In this document: piece by piece, positions 22,841 through 33,900 of the stretch | Numbering within the stretch: position 1 is the stretch's first letter | Layout: every line of letters begins with the position of its first letter | Origin: Panagrolaimus kolymaensis | Taxonomy: Eukaryota > Nematoda > Chromadorea > Rhabditida > Panagrolaimidae | Length of the DNA stretch: 64,000 nt | NCBI GenBank assembly: GCA_028622995.1 | Contig: JAJQJQ010000025.1 | Coordinates: 1,736,001 to 1,800,000, forward strand | Direction: 5' to 3' | Notes under the pieces: model-generated | Told to the model about the DNA's origin: nothing | The model's input: only the letters and a program-made list of their open reading frames with translations | Database searches by the model: none | Translations under genes and position numbers: made by a program

Positions 22841-23161
22841 TTATTTTTTGTCTCCAAGTCCAAGAAAATCAGGAAACCATGTTTGTTCTTCAACACCCAA
22901 AGGTGTGACAGAATCTTTTGGAGGTTCAGTTACGGGATAATTAGCATCTCCAATAAATTCACTTTCTCCAGGTTTATGTCCAGCTAATTCAACACCTCGC
23001 TTTCTCATTGTTACGCTTGGATTCACAGCGTTATTTGGAGGTTTAGTAAAATTTATTTCGCAATGAGCAAGTTCGGGACATTTTTTGAGTTCATTTATTG
23101 GAGCGGCAAAAGTTGAAAATATAATAAATGCCATAATAAAAAGTAATAAATTTCCATTCAT
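22841..23161 (-). CDS. Small secreted protein A of the YPVTEPP pair
   Basis: An intronless 106-residue frame. Residues 1-20 are a signal peptide (LLLFIMAFIIFSTFAAP). The mature part is proline-rich, has one Cys pair (CPELAHC), a KPPNNAVNPSV stretch just before a dibasic MRKR site, and a C-terminal block GDANYPVTEPPKDSVTPLGV then EEQTWFPDFLGLGDKK. The neighbouring gene at 23667-24062 shares this last block closely, and 22.5 kb shows no other copy. The dibasic sites permit a peptide-precursor role, but no amidation signal is seen. Function unknown. Confidence 0.7.
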   Translation of the reverse strand: MNGNLLLFIMAFIIFSTFAAPINELKKCPELAHCEINFTKPPNNAVNPSVTMRKRGVELAGHKPGESEFIGDANYPVTEPPKDSVTPLGVEEQTWFPDFLGLGDKK

Positions 23162-23666
23162 TTTTTTAAAGTAAATTTTTTTATTTTATTAAAAAAAGTA
23201 AAAAGAAAATTATTTGATAAATCAAAGAAAAAAAGAAGAGTAATGGTTTTTAATTAGTTTTTTTCGTGAGACAGTTTTTTAATCATCAACTTTGCAAGGT
23301 TAAAGAAATCGGTTTCACAAATAAACAAAGAAAAAAATAAAGGCGGAAATTTATGTTTTTCTTTTCAGCTTTTTTGTTACAAAGATTATAGAAAGTAATA
23401 AACAAAGTTTCAATCGATCGATATTAGTAATCAAAAAAGTTTATGATGCACTGAGAGAGCAACAACAAAAAATGTCTAACTATTCAAACGTTTTACTTAC
23501 ATTTTTTCTTTCAATTTTTTGATTGGAAATTTTGAAGGGAAATGCATTTTTAAATTGTTTGAGGAATTTTTATCCAAAAACCGGAGATTTACAAAATTTT
23601 AAAAACCTTTATTTAAAAGAAAAACAAAAAAAGAAGAAAAAAAAACTGCAAATATTAAAAAGAAAA
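23162..23666. other. Spacer between two tandem secreted-protein genes
   Basis: About 500 AT-rich bases upstream of protein A and downstream of protein B; should hold the promoter of A. Nothing else seen. Confidence 0.5.
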
Positions 23667-24062
23667 TTATTTTTTAGTTCCGAGCCCTAAAATATGTGGA
23701 ACCCAACTTTCTTTTTCAACACCTTCGGGTGTTACAGAATCTCTTGGTGGTTCAGTTACGGGATAACTTGCATCTCCAACAAAATCACTTGCACGCTTAA
23801 CAACAACAACCGTCATGGATTTTGGGCTGACAGATTTGGGGTAAGCTGAGATGGGAAGAATGAGAGGTTTAGGAAGTCCAGTACCTTTTCTTTGAAATTT
23901 AAAATCCGCTTCTCGTTTCTCAATGGATTTGGGGCTCACAGCTTCGGGCGGTCGTGGAAATGGAAGATCATTTTTTGGGAGTTCAACACTTTTTTTCAAA
24001 ATTTGCTCAGCCGTAAAAACCAAGGTAAAAAGAGAAATTAACAACAACAATTTGACGATCAT
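23667..24062 (-). CDS. Small secreted protein B of the YPVTEPP pair
   Basis: An intronless 131-residue frame with a signal peptide (MIVKLLLLISLFTLVFTA). The mature part contains three related units: PRPPEAVSPKSIEKREADF, AYPKSVSPKSMTVVVVKR, and GDASYPVTEPPRDSVTPEGV followed by EKESWVPHILGLGTKK. Each has a Pro-rich stretch, an S/T-V-S/T-P core and, in the first two, a KR or KRxD site before an Asp-Phe. This looks like a repeat-built secreted protein or propeptide. It is a tandem paralogue of the gene at 22841-23161, same strand. No known family recognised. Confidence 0.75.
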   Translation of the reverse strand: MIVKLLLLISLFTLVFTAEQILKKSVELPKNDLPFPRPPEAVSPKSIEKREADFKFQRKGTGLPKPLILPISAYPKSVSPKSMTVVVVKRASDFVGDASYPVTEPPRDSVTPEGVEKESWVPHILGLGTKK

Positions 24063-24724
24063 TTTTTAAGTTTTGAAAGACACAACAATGACTGTCTGAT
24101 TTTGAGAGAGAAATAAAAGTGAGAAAGGTTATAATCCATTAAGTCAAGGTTAAAGTTAATTAAAAAAATTGCGCAACCGCACGAACAAAAAAGACAAATA
24201 AACTTGTTTTATATTCTTTCGTCTTTTTATATTTATTTCAAACTAAATAAAACAAAAAAAACTTTTGAATTTGACGTGAGACGCACATTTTAATTTTTTC
24301 TACTAAAAAATTTACCATTTAAAAGTAAATTTTTGTTTTGTCAGAATAATGATTCATTATTGATTTATTAGTTTGTTATCGAATAAGCTTATTTTTTCTG
24401 AAAGGAGAGAAACGAGAAAATAAAAGACCACACAAACTATAAAAAGTGAATGAAAGGAAATTTTTTGTATTCAAGTTTGTAGTACTGATTTAAAAAGACG
24501 AAAAATATTTTTTTTCCTTTCATCGTTTTTTGATCTTTTTTGTTTTTGTGATGTAAATTCAAGATTTCTTACGTGACTTTTTCAAGTTCAAATTTTTCTA
24601 CGTGATTTTTTTAAATTTAAAATTAGATATATAAACAATTTTTTATTTTGGGACTAAAAAGTTATTTTTATAATATTTTTGATTCTAATAAATAATTTCA
24701 AAGTTTTGGAGAATTTTGTAGAAA
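24063..24724. other. Intergenic region between divergent genes
   Basis: About 660 bases separate the start of secreted protein B (minus) from the start of the cysteine synthase gene (plus), so both promoters lie here. No repeats or extra exons seen. Confidence 0.5.
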
Positions 24725-25902
24725 ATGGCTGATCGAGAATCCATTGGCTCGGATGTAACTGAAATCGTTGGAAATACTCCAATGATTTATTTGAATAAAA
24801 TCACCAAAAATTGTAAAGGAAAAGTTGCAATAAAATTGGAATATTTTAATCCTGGTTGTTCAATCAAAGATCGAATCGCGAAATCCATTATTGATGAGGC
24901 AGAAAAATCTGGTAAAATTTCTCCCGGCAAAAATATTCTTGTTGAAGTAACTTCGGGTAATACTGGAATTGGATTGGCGATGATTGCGGCAGCCAAGGGT
25001 TATGAGCTGATTATTGTTATGCCATCAAGTTGCAGTATGGAACGAGTGAGTTTTGATTTTTGAATGATTTTCTAACACAAAAAAAGAAATCACAATTAAA
25101 ATGTTTAGAAAACTTCACCAAAAAATAATATTCGTCTTTGTATTTCAAAATTTTCAGAGAACTTTACTTCGAGCATTTGGCGCTAAACTTATTCTTACGG
25201 ATCCAGCTGGTGGCATCATTGAAGCTATGGAACGTGGAGAAGATATTTGCAAATCCATTCCAAATTCATATTTCACCAATCAATTTGGAAATCCCGCGAA
25301 TCCTAAAATTCATTATGAAACTACTGGACCCGAAATTTGGAAACAAACCCATGGCAAAGTTGATGCAGTAGTTTTCGGAATTGGCACTGGAGGAACTGTT
25401 ACCGGAGTGGGAAAATATTTAAAAGAAAAAAATCCAAACATTCGCATTTTTGGTGTTGAACCCGCAGAATCTGCATTTTTAAGTTGTGGAGAATTTGGTC
25501 CTCATAAAATTCAAGGGATTGGCCCTGGCCCATTAATGCCATCAATTTTGGATGCAAAAATTTATGAAAAATGCATTCAAATAATATCTGATGATGCAAT
25601 TGAAATGGCTAAAAGGCTTGCAAAAGAGGAAGGCATTTTGGCAGGTAAAATCAATAAAAAAATAACTTTTGGATTGTCGAAACGAAAAATACTTTTTTTT
25701 AGGGATTAGTGGTGGCGCCAATGTTTTAGCTGCTTTGGAAGTCGCAAATTTACCAGAAATGGAGGGAAAACTCGTTGTAACAAGCGTCGCCAGCTTTGGT
25801 GAAAGATATTTATCGAGTCCACTTTATTCTGTTATCCGTGATGAAGCTTTAAATATTAAAGAATTAACTTTGGAAGATTGCCTTAGTCAACTCAAAATTT
25901 AG
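24725..25902 (+). CDS. Cysteine-synthase-like PLP enzyme (CYSL family), three exons
   Basis: Model: join(24725..25045, 25158..25644, 25703..25902), 335 residues, phases close. It is a fold-type II PLP enzyme of the O-acetylserine sulfhydrylase/cysteine synthase family. Visible hallmarks: [11 protein letters not shown] at 13-23, the PLP lysine K48 in [11 protein letters not shown], the phosphate/asparagine loop [11 protein letters not shown] near 76, [20 protein letters not shown] near 180, and the loop GISGGAN where bacterial enzymes have SSGA. Length matches Caenorhabditis CYSL proteins, which make or sense cysteine/sulfide. Its 3' end faces the 3' end of a SAM methyltransferase, an arrangement resembling the C. 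elegans cysl-3/R08E5 region as I recall it. No mitochondrial presequence; probably cytosolic. Confidence 0.93.
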
Positions 25903-26606
25903 TAAAAAAAAAGCGTATTATTTAAATTGACTTATTTCTTTTTGCTTTTTTACTTATAAAAATTTTAAATTCTGCATAAATTAATAACGAACATGTTCAA
26001 AAATTTCAATTTTTTTTTGTATATTTTTATATAAAATTAAATAGTTATTCAAAACAAAAAAGCGATATAGGAAGAAAGTAATTAAAAAGACTTTATTATT
26101 CTTTTTTTATAACTAAGTGCCCAAGTGCCCAAGTAAAAAATAAAGTTAAATACGAATACCAATAATAAAAATTTATAAATATTTCGGATGGAAGAGTTAT
26201 TATTGAAGATGCCGTCATGCTCCTTTCTTAAGTGAATTTTTTTACAACATTATTAGCGAATAAATAAAAAGATAAAAAGAGCGAAAAAAGTGATTTTTAA
26301 TATTTCAAAAATCCTTTTGCTTAGGTTTTTTCTGAACAGGTGAAATAATAAGCGAGCAGCTCCTTGGCAAGCTCGTTTTCAGCTGTTCTTTTAAGAAGAA
26401 TATATATTTTTTATTATAAATTTTATTAATTTTTCTTAAATGGTTACAAAATCAGACATTAAATTTGCAAACAATAGTAAACATTGAAATTTTTTTAAAC
26501 GTAGTTTTTTTTAACTGCGCCAAAAACTGTAAAGGAATTGTCTTTTCTTATCTAAGAAGTTTATTTTTTTAAGAATCTATGATCTGCATGAGTTTGAAAT
26601 TATTCT
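25903..26606. other. Spacer between convergent cysteine synthase and methyltransferase genes
   Basis: About 700 bases between two 3' ends. Apart from the receptor remnant at 26121-26218 and a hairpin-prone stretch (GAGCAGCTCCTTGGCAAGCT near 26355) I see nothing. The same spacer in the broken copy at 21 kb is only about 110 bases. Confidence 0.5.
26121..26218 (-). pseudogene. N-terminal fragment of an Srh-type receptor
   Basis: From the ATG at 26218 the frame reads MTASSIITLPSEIFINFYYW and YSYLTLFFTWAL, matching the start of the 18300-19298 receptor (TLPSEAYINFYYWYS, ALFFSWLL). Homology ends within the first transmembrane segment, where a short direct repeat (AAGTGCCC twice, 26117-26130) follows. 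No remainder of a receptor is present, so this is a remnant. Confidence 0.75.
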
Positions 26607-28334
26607 TTACTTTCGGGCTAAATAAAGAACATTGAATTCAAAGAATGGAATCTTGTGAATTTTGACTTCTTGAAATCCTGCATCATTGAGAAGTTTGGTG
26701 CCTTTTTTAATTCCCATCATTGTTCCCATTCCAAGGGCATCTAAACTTAAGTTTGAAAAGTTTTCAAAAAAATAGAGCCTCATTACCTTCACTATTACTT
26801 CCAACAGCTAAACAATGAAATACGCTGGCGCTATAAAACAATGAGGCACGAATCCCAAAACTTTGTTTATCATCATAAACATTTGAAGTTCCATCAATTT
26901 CAACCATAGCAAATAAACCACCAGATTTAAGAACTCGATGAATTTCTTTCAAAGCTAAATCGGGTCGACATTGATCATGACAAGCATCAAAAATCATAAT
27001 CATATCAAATTTATTTTCCCATTCACCATTCATGGATTTTGCATTTTGTTGGAAGAATTCAACATTGTTCAAAGAAAGTTGCTTTTTACGTTCATTGGAT
27101 TTTTGAATAGCGAAATCAGTTAAATCAATTCCAATGAAATTTGTTTTTGGATAAGTTTTTGCTAAAAAATTACATATTATTATTATTATTATGGGCAGCA
27201 AATTAAAATCTATGAATGTCTGAATTTGAGTAGCTTTTGTTTTCGATCCGAAAACTTTGGAAATAAAAAATAAGATATTAAGTATTTTGTTTTTAAGTTT
27301 AAAAGTTAAAACTAGTATAAACCTTACAAAAAAACAAACAAATAGAAAATTAATTTCTTATACCTTAAAAATCGCAAAATTACTTTTAAATAAAAATACC
27401 AGAATTCATTCTTGAAGTTTATCAAAAATATTCTCTTTTTTTGTAAATACTTTTTATTTTATAGATATTTGTTAATAGAAAGGACACGTTTTGTTATAAA
27501 AACAACTAATGTTTCAAAGAAGAAAAAAATGCAAAAAATCACGTAAGAAAAAAAAATGCGAATGTCCACACATTTTTCTTGTTGCAAAGAAAATCAAGCA
27601 AGCAACAAAGATAAGTCAGCAGGGTGTCATAAAAAGAAATAAAATATTTTTTATTTGATATTTCATTAAGTTAAAATTTTTGAGCCCAGAATTTTCTTAT
27701 TTCTATAACGTAAAAATTTACCTAATTCACAAATATGAAAGCCACTTCCACAGCCAACATCCAAAAAATCAATCCCTGCTTCTAATTTTTCTTTCATTTC
27801 AGTCATTGGAATTAAATCAGAAACTAAATGTTTTTTATGTAAAGTCGTGGAAAATTGATCCATGGCATCATAAAACGAAGCATAATTAGAATAATCCATT
27901 CCTAGAGGGCCATCTTTTTTTACAACTTCAACGATATTATCAAAAACTCCGGCATGAATGGGAACGAATGAACAAAGTGTTAAAGCTTTTTCCTTGACTT
28001 CGGCGGTTAAAACTTCCACACTGGCATCAGGGATGAAAAAGTGATCACCATCAGGAGTGACTTCGATGATTTCACTGCAAGCCAAAAGAGCGAGGATTTC
28101 TTTGGTATATCGGGGCTTGAGCCCTCCTTTTTCTGCAACTTTTGAATAATGAGCTGGAGTTGATTGATTTCCAACTGCAGCGAGAGCTTTGAAAAGATTG
28201 AGTTTATCGGCCAATGCGACTCCAAGTGTGATATTTGCTTGAAGGGCAGCGGTCTAAAAATCTAAGCAATTTTATGCTTAAAAAAGGTTTAAAATTGATC
28301 ATACCATAAGTTTATTTCTTAATTCGTCAGCCAT
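26607..28334 (-). CDS. SAM-dependent methyltransferase, RIPS-1/R08E5-like, four exons
   Basis: Model: join(28305..28334, 27722..28253, 26787..27161, 26607..26740), 356 residues, phases close; the first exon codes only MADELRNKLM. Residues 20-110 form a winged-helix-like head (LADKLNLFKALAAVGNQSTP). The class I Rossmann methyltransferase core starts with the SAM-binding motif I DFLDVGCGSGFHICELG near 170, continues with FIGIDLTDFAI (motif II acid), KFDMIMIFDACHDQ (motif IV) and LKEIHRVLKSGGLFAMVEID. This is the layout of nematode methyltransferases that include RIPS-1, which consumes SAM in response to thiol stress. The third intron (27162-27721) contains an ATT microsatellite. It is convergent with the cysteine synthase gene. 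Confidence 0.9.
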
Positions 28335-28992
28335 TTTTAACACAAAAAATATGATCAAAGTTTTATCATAGGAAAATACAAATAAAATATCGATATTATT
28401 TTTCTTATTTGCTCACTAAAGAAATGGTGTAAAAAATGAAAGGCGTGAAAAAAAAGGAGAGCGACGAACAAATCAACTCTAAAAAAGCAAAAAAGCAAAT
28501 GAACAATTGATCAAAAATTGCAAAAGGCGAGCACAAAAAAGAAAGCCAATATAGTTTTTCACGCTAAAATTATTTTTTTTGGTGCAAAAATAATAAATCA
28601 ATATTTTTAAAATTCTCCCACTCATTTTTTCATTTTATGAATACCTTTTTTGAGTTATTTTTATTATGCTTTAAATTAATACTTTTTTAATAAACACAGC
28701 TGCAGGCTATATCAAGTCTTTAATATGAATAAGTTTTTTTTGCAAGAAAAAATGGATACTGGCTTTTGCTCTATTTCGCACTTTTTTTTGATCAATACTT
28801 GTTTTTTTTGTTGCACAAAGCAAAAAATATAAACTAGAAAAAAAGAAGAAAAAATGTTGGAAATTTTATAAAGGCGATTCTTTACTCTAACTAAAAATAT
28901 AAAAATTCAGTTATTTTAAACATATATTTTTTTACATGATGATTTTTTTTCTTTTCTTTCCCTTTTTTTAGAGTAAAAAAACTAAATTTAAT
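28335..28992. other. Upstream region of the methyltransferase gene
   Basis: About 650 bases, AT-rich, containing the promoter of the minus-strand methyltransferase. No further feature supported. Confidence 0.45.
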
Positions 28993-29147
28993 TTATGTTT
29001 GAAAAATGTTAAAAAAATAACCGTGACGATCATTATTTACTTGGACATCAGTAGAAATGTTTTTATTTGAAATATTATCTTCCTGTTTCTTGCTTGGAGA
29101 AGTAACATAAAATTCTTCTCCGTGATTTTCAATAACTTCATACAATT
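28993..29147 (-). CDS. Possible orphan last exon
   Basis: Beginning at a splice-acceptor-like TATAATAG, a frame reads ELYEVIENHGEEFYVTSPSK, KQEDNISNKNISTDVQVNND and ends RHGYFFNIFQT. The polar composition is unlike random translation of this AT-rich DNA, but no upstream exon joins it clearly; the CUB-like gene just upstream already has its own stop. It could be an alternative last exon of that gene or a leftover. Confidence 0.25.
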
Positions 29148-29584
29148 CTATTATACCAAATAATTTTTAAGTTTCTATCGTATAAAAATTTTTTTCCATG
29201 AAAGGCTTAATTATCCCGAATTATGGTACAATATTTTGATAATATTCAAATACAAAATAAATACATAAAAAATTGGATAAAATATTCAAAAAAAATATAT
29301 GAAAAAAGGTAACGAAATGAAGAAAAAAAATGAAAAGAAAAATATCATTATTTTGGAAAGCATTCGTAGCGGAGTAATATTAAACAAATTCTTACTATGG
29401 CAAAGGATGTTTTTTTTTCTCATCTCCTCGTTTTTTTTATTATTTTCATTGATTATTTTGAAAGCGTATAAGAAAAAAGAAAATCAAGCAATGGCATTTA
29501 TTTTTTAAAATTTCTATGAAAATCAAAAAACTTAATTTCTTGAAAAAGTGGTTACTACGAAAAAAAACATTTATATTCAAAAAA

Positions 29585-32500
29585 CTAAAGCATATTATAA
29601 CTTGAAATTGTGTGGTAAGCTTTTAAATAAATTCTTGCTCCTCTATAGCCATATTCTGGTTCAGTGTAAAAAAATGTCAGGTTGGTTGAATAAAATTCAA
29701 GGGATTGATTAATAGTAGTAAATCTTAAAAATTATTTGTAAGTTGAAGAAAATAAAAAAATATAAACTAATTAAATTTACTCTTTAATAGTTCCAAATGC
29801 ATCAATGAAACCTAAAGTTCCATTTTTTGAAACATCATATTCGGTAACAGTAAACTTTACAAAAATATCTTGAATTTGATATATTATAGTATCAACAATA
29901 GCATAGTCATTAGGAAAAATATTTAAACTTCCATAATAAGGCGTTTCTAAAATGGATTTTTGTGGCGTTGAAACAATGTTTGAATCGCCGCCGTATGGAT
30001 TTTTTTCAATAACTATACTGGTGTTTGGTGGAATTACAATAATGACATAAAATGAAGTTAAAACTAAAAATTGCCAATCCATAGCACTTTTATGGCTGAA
30101 AAAAAACATGAGGTCCAAAAATAAAAAATAAATATATGAAACTTTTTACTTAAAATCTAATAATTTTTTTGTTTTTTTTAAACCATAATAAACCATAATT
30201 TGTTCATCTACTTTGCTACTCCAAAATTTTTTAATAAAAAAAGAATCAACTGTGTTAACAATTAATACTTCACATGGCCCCTTGTCATCAGAAACCATAG
30301 AAATGCTGAAAAAAATTATTAAAAGAACAAGGTTATTTGATGCCTTGGCACTTTTGCTGTTTTCCTCTCCACTTTTTTGGATTTTTCGACTTTCAAGTTT
30401 TTACTTGAAGAATGAAGAGAAAATGCAAGAGTAGGTGAAATTTACATAAATTTCTCTTGACCGCCATTAAACGATGAAGCTTGCCTATGCGTGTTGCACT
30501 GACAGAAAAAAATTCATAGTTAAAAAAAATATATTTATTAAAAATTGCATACAATGGTATACAATCTCTTCGGTTCAAAAAACAGTCAAGAGAAATCACA
30601 TTCAATCACATCCAAAAACAATCAAACACACACTTTTTGCCAAGAAGCTCTTTGACTACGAAATTACGTAAAATTTCGAAACTTTCCAATAAAATTTTAC
30701 AAATCTTTTCAAACGTTTTCAAAACTTTTTGATTTTTCTTTCATTTTCCAAAACATTTGTGAGAATTTGTAAAATTTTGTTAAAAAGTTTCGAAATGTTT
30801 CGAAATTTCACAGTGAAAGAGTTTCTTGGCAAAAAGTGTGTGTTTGATTGTTTTTGTTTGTGATGGAATGTGATTTCTCTTGACTGTTTTTTGAACCGAA
30901 GAGACTGTATACCATTGTAGTTGAGAAAGGCTTATAATTAGCATTATTTTTCGTTTCTAGATAATTTTTTTTATGAAATCTTTTTCCAAATTTTAAGAGA
31001 AAAATTCTAAAATAAACCAACCATTGATACGACTCCCCTCCTGGCGTTACACATTGCATGCCTTTCTGTAAATCATTTTTTCGATTAAATATATAAAATA
31101 TTGTTTCGTGAAAAAGACAGTGCTTCGAGTGAGCTGAAATAGAGAGAAATTCATTTTTTAATTTACATATTTACACATAAATTTTATGGATTCATATCCC
31201 TTTAAAAGTCATACCTTTTCTTGCTCTGATAATTAGAGAATAGTTATAATTTTGGGCACCAGAATCAGGAAGAATAAAAATTGCAACGGTTGATAAATTT
31301 AAATTTGAAAAACTTAATTTATATTTACATATTTATTTTTTATTAGTAAGTTAAGATTTAAATTAATTACCTATTTGACACATTTATTAATTGTGTTAAA
31401 TTATTGTCTGAATATAATAACATTAAATAATTAACTTGGGGAATATCAAAAATATTAAGTTCAATAAAGTCTCCATTTTTTTGTAATTCTAGTGAAAGCT
31501 CAATTGATATAACAGCATTCATTTCGATTGTGCTAATATCAAATGCAATTAATGGATTATCTGATGTTAAAATAAGTTTTGGTAAAATTGTAGGTTCTGA
31601 AATTAAAATTCAATCATATACAAATTTTAGGCATTAAGAGTTTGCAAAAAATGCGGTACTATTTAATTACTAGAGTGAATCAAAGTCGGGAATGAATAAA
31701 AACAACCGAACAGAGCTGCCATCGGTGCAACAGTATGCACATATTTTTCATTATGACTTTCGACATTGAAAATAAACTCAAAGATTGTAAACCGATTCAA
31801 AAAATAAAAAGTAATCGATAACTCATTTTTGTAGCGATAATCCCCAACAATATTTGGAAGTTTCGTCTAAACCTGTTTTAGATAATGTATGGTATAAACC
31901 TAATTATTTTTAAGTTATCTTCATGAAACTTTTAAAATACCGAATTTTTAGCATCCCTTTTTTATTTATAATTTTTATTAACAAACTTTGAAAAGTCGTA
32001 AATGTAACAGTAGCTTCTGCTGCCACTAGAGATGGTCCAGATGAAAATTCAATTGTTGTAAAAGAATTAGGACGAATATAACCTTGACGAGTTGTAGTAC
32101 ATGCTAAAAAATTTGAGGCTATATAATATATTTTAATAAATCTAAATTTAACAATACTATAATTATTGTATGGACATAAATTCAATAAAGTTTGATTATC
32201 TGAAACAAGCGTAAAAACTATGGGAGGTTCAGCATTTGAAATATAAAAGTTTGCATTAATATATTTTTTAGGACATTTTTCATTTATAACAACCTAAAAT
32301 GTTTGGTAAAATTATTATTGCTAAATGTTTTTTAGAAAAATAATAATAAAATACAGAAAAAATGCATTTAAGGTTGGCGCAATAAGTACCAGAAAAATAA
32401 TAATCTGGGCCATAATCAGTATTATTCATAATATACATAACCAATTCATCTTCACATGGAATAATTACTAGAGGTTCATTACATTGACATTCTAAAGAAT

Positions 32501-33900
32501 AATATAAAAAAGATATTATTGAGATAAGTCCTACCATAAAAAGTAAAAATAGCAGAAAACCCTCTTTGTGGCATACTACCATCGCTTAAAAATTCAAAGT
32601 AATAATTTCTTTCTGTTCCATCTTTATTTGGACCTAAAACTGGGGCAATAATTTCATCAAAATGAAATAATATAGGATTATTAGTATCATTATCAATAAA
32701 ATATAAAATAGGATCAGCATAAAGTTCTATAGAACTTGTATCACTATCATAAGTAATAAAAACTTGATGGTTGGGCAAAATAGTAAATGACCAATTGCAA
32801 TATACATTGTTTGGATAATATGAAAGCGACCATTCTATGCGACTAATATCTTGCTTTTCAATACAATTAACTTGAGAAACTATAGGATTTTTCTTAACAA
32901 TACTTATATAAGCACCAAAATAAACTTTAATATATGCTTGAAGATTTTGAAATATTACCGTAAGCCTGTGATCAACGTTATAATAAGGACGGTTTTCATT
33001 TGTATAGATACTTAAATTTTCTTTTCATAAATGATTTTTAAGAAACCAAGACTTACTCAGTAATAATATAACCAGAGCTATTCATTACCATAAACTTTGA
33101 TTTTGTTGTATCATTAAGATATAACACAGTTGATGGGGAAAATTTAAAACCATACTCTTTTGGTGCAATAAAATTCCATGAACAATTTACTGTTGTATTA
33201 AATAAATCATATTCACCTCTTTTTGATGATCGAATATAAAATATTTCTGTTTCATCTTTTAAATTCAAAGGTTGACTAGCTTTTACAAGAGGACAGCTCA
33301 AATTTGAATCAAACTTTTCATAATTTACAAAGCCTTGAAATGCTAGATAATCAAAATTCTCATCGATTGTTTCATTTGTAAAAGTTAATATCAATGAAGT
33401 GTTCTTGGTGCTATAATCAAGTACTTCACCAAGTATAATAAATCCTGATGAAAAATCAATTCTACAAAATTTAATGGTAAAAAGTTTATACCAATGAGAG
33501 AACAAGAAAAAAACAAACATGTTAGGGCCGTCAATCAAAATGGATTTTACCATATTGCCATTTATAATTGTAGTACTCAACATAACATTTTCCTATAAAT
33601 AATTACTGTAGTTTTTTAACGCAAAATTTTTTAAATACAAAATTAGCTTCAAATTGTAAAGAAAAATCTTACTTCTTGTGTAACATTTCCAAATATTTTT
33701 AATGTACAATTATCCTTCATTTTATTTGTCATAGAAACCGGAAATCCTGGGGATTCAATAAAAATTACATCATTTTCATTTAAAATTATTTCTTTCGTTG
33801 AATCACAAATGACTTTTTTACTTTTAACAAATGTATAATTAAAATACAAAAAATATATGAAAATATAAAATTTTATAATTATTTGCATATTTGCAAGCAA
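29585..33900 (-). CDS. CUB-like secreted protein, about 890 residues, twelve exons
   Basis: Exon chain: 33673..33900, 33519..33592, 33057..33461, 32535..33010, 32355..32491, 31987..32293, 31371..31596, 31215..31312, 31022..31133, 30150..30305, 29781..30095, 29585..29723; every phase closes, giving about 890 residues. A signal peptide opens it (MLANMQIIIKFYIFIYFLYF), then CUB-type modules: ESPGFPVSMTNKMKDNCTLK, VNCSWNFIAPKEYGFKFSPS, NVYCNWSFTILPNHQVFITY, WQFLVLTSFYVIIVIPPNTS, and EPEYGYRGARIYLKAY at the end. Repeated Cys-N-W/C-x-F strands and many N-glycosylation sites fit an extracellular protein. No membrane anchor is visible at the end. Exon nine (31022..31133) is the least certain. The 716-base intron 30306-31021 contains a foldback MITE. 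Nematode CUB-like proteins are often intestinal and infection-responsive; role here unknown. Confidence 0.8.
30552..30917. mobile_element. Foldback MITE with TA target site, in an intron of the CUB-like gene
   Basis: The outer arms are reverse complements: the left begins CAATGGTATACAATCTCTTC at 30552 and the right arm, reverse complemented, begins CAATGGTATACAGTCTCTTC from 30917. Similarity runs for about 120 bases at over 90 percent (including CACACACTTTTTGCCAAGAA) and more weakly up to the middle, so the 366-bp element can fold almost completely. It is flanked by TA at 30550-30551 and 30918-30919, as expected for Tc1/mariner-type non-autonomous elements. It codes for nothing. Confidence 0.85.

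Noticed and set aside
29299..29508. Small plus-strand frame with a hydrophobic segment
   Set aside because: Lys/Phe-rich translation of poly-A/T tracts; no other support.
30393..31059. Open frames on both strands around the intronic MITE
   Set aside because: They arise from the inverted arms of the element; only the small part 31022-31133 is kept as a possible CUB exon because its splice phases fit.
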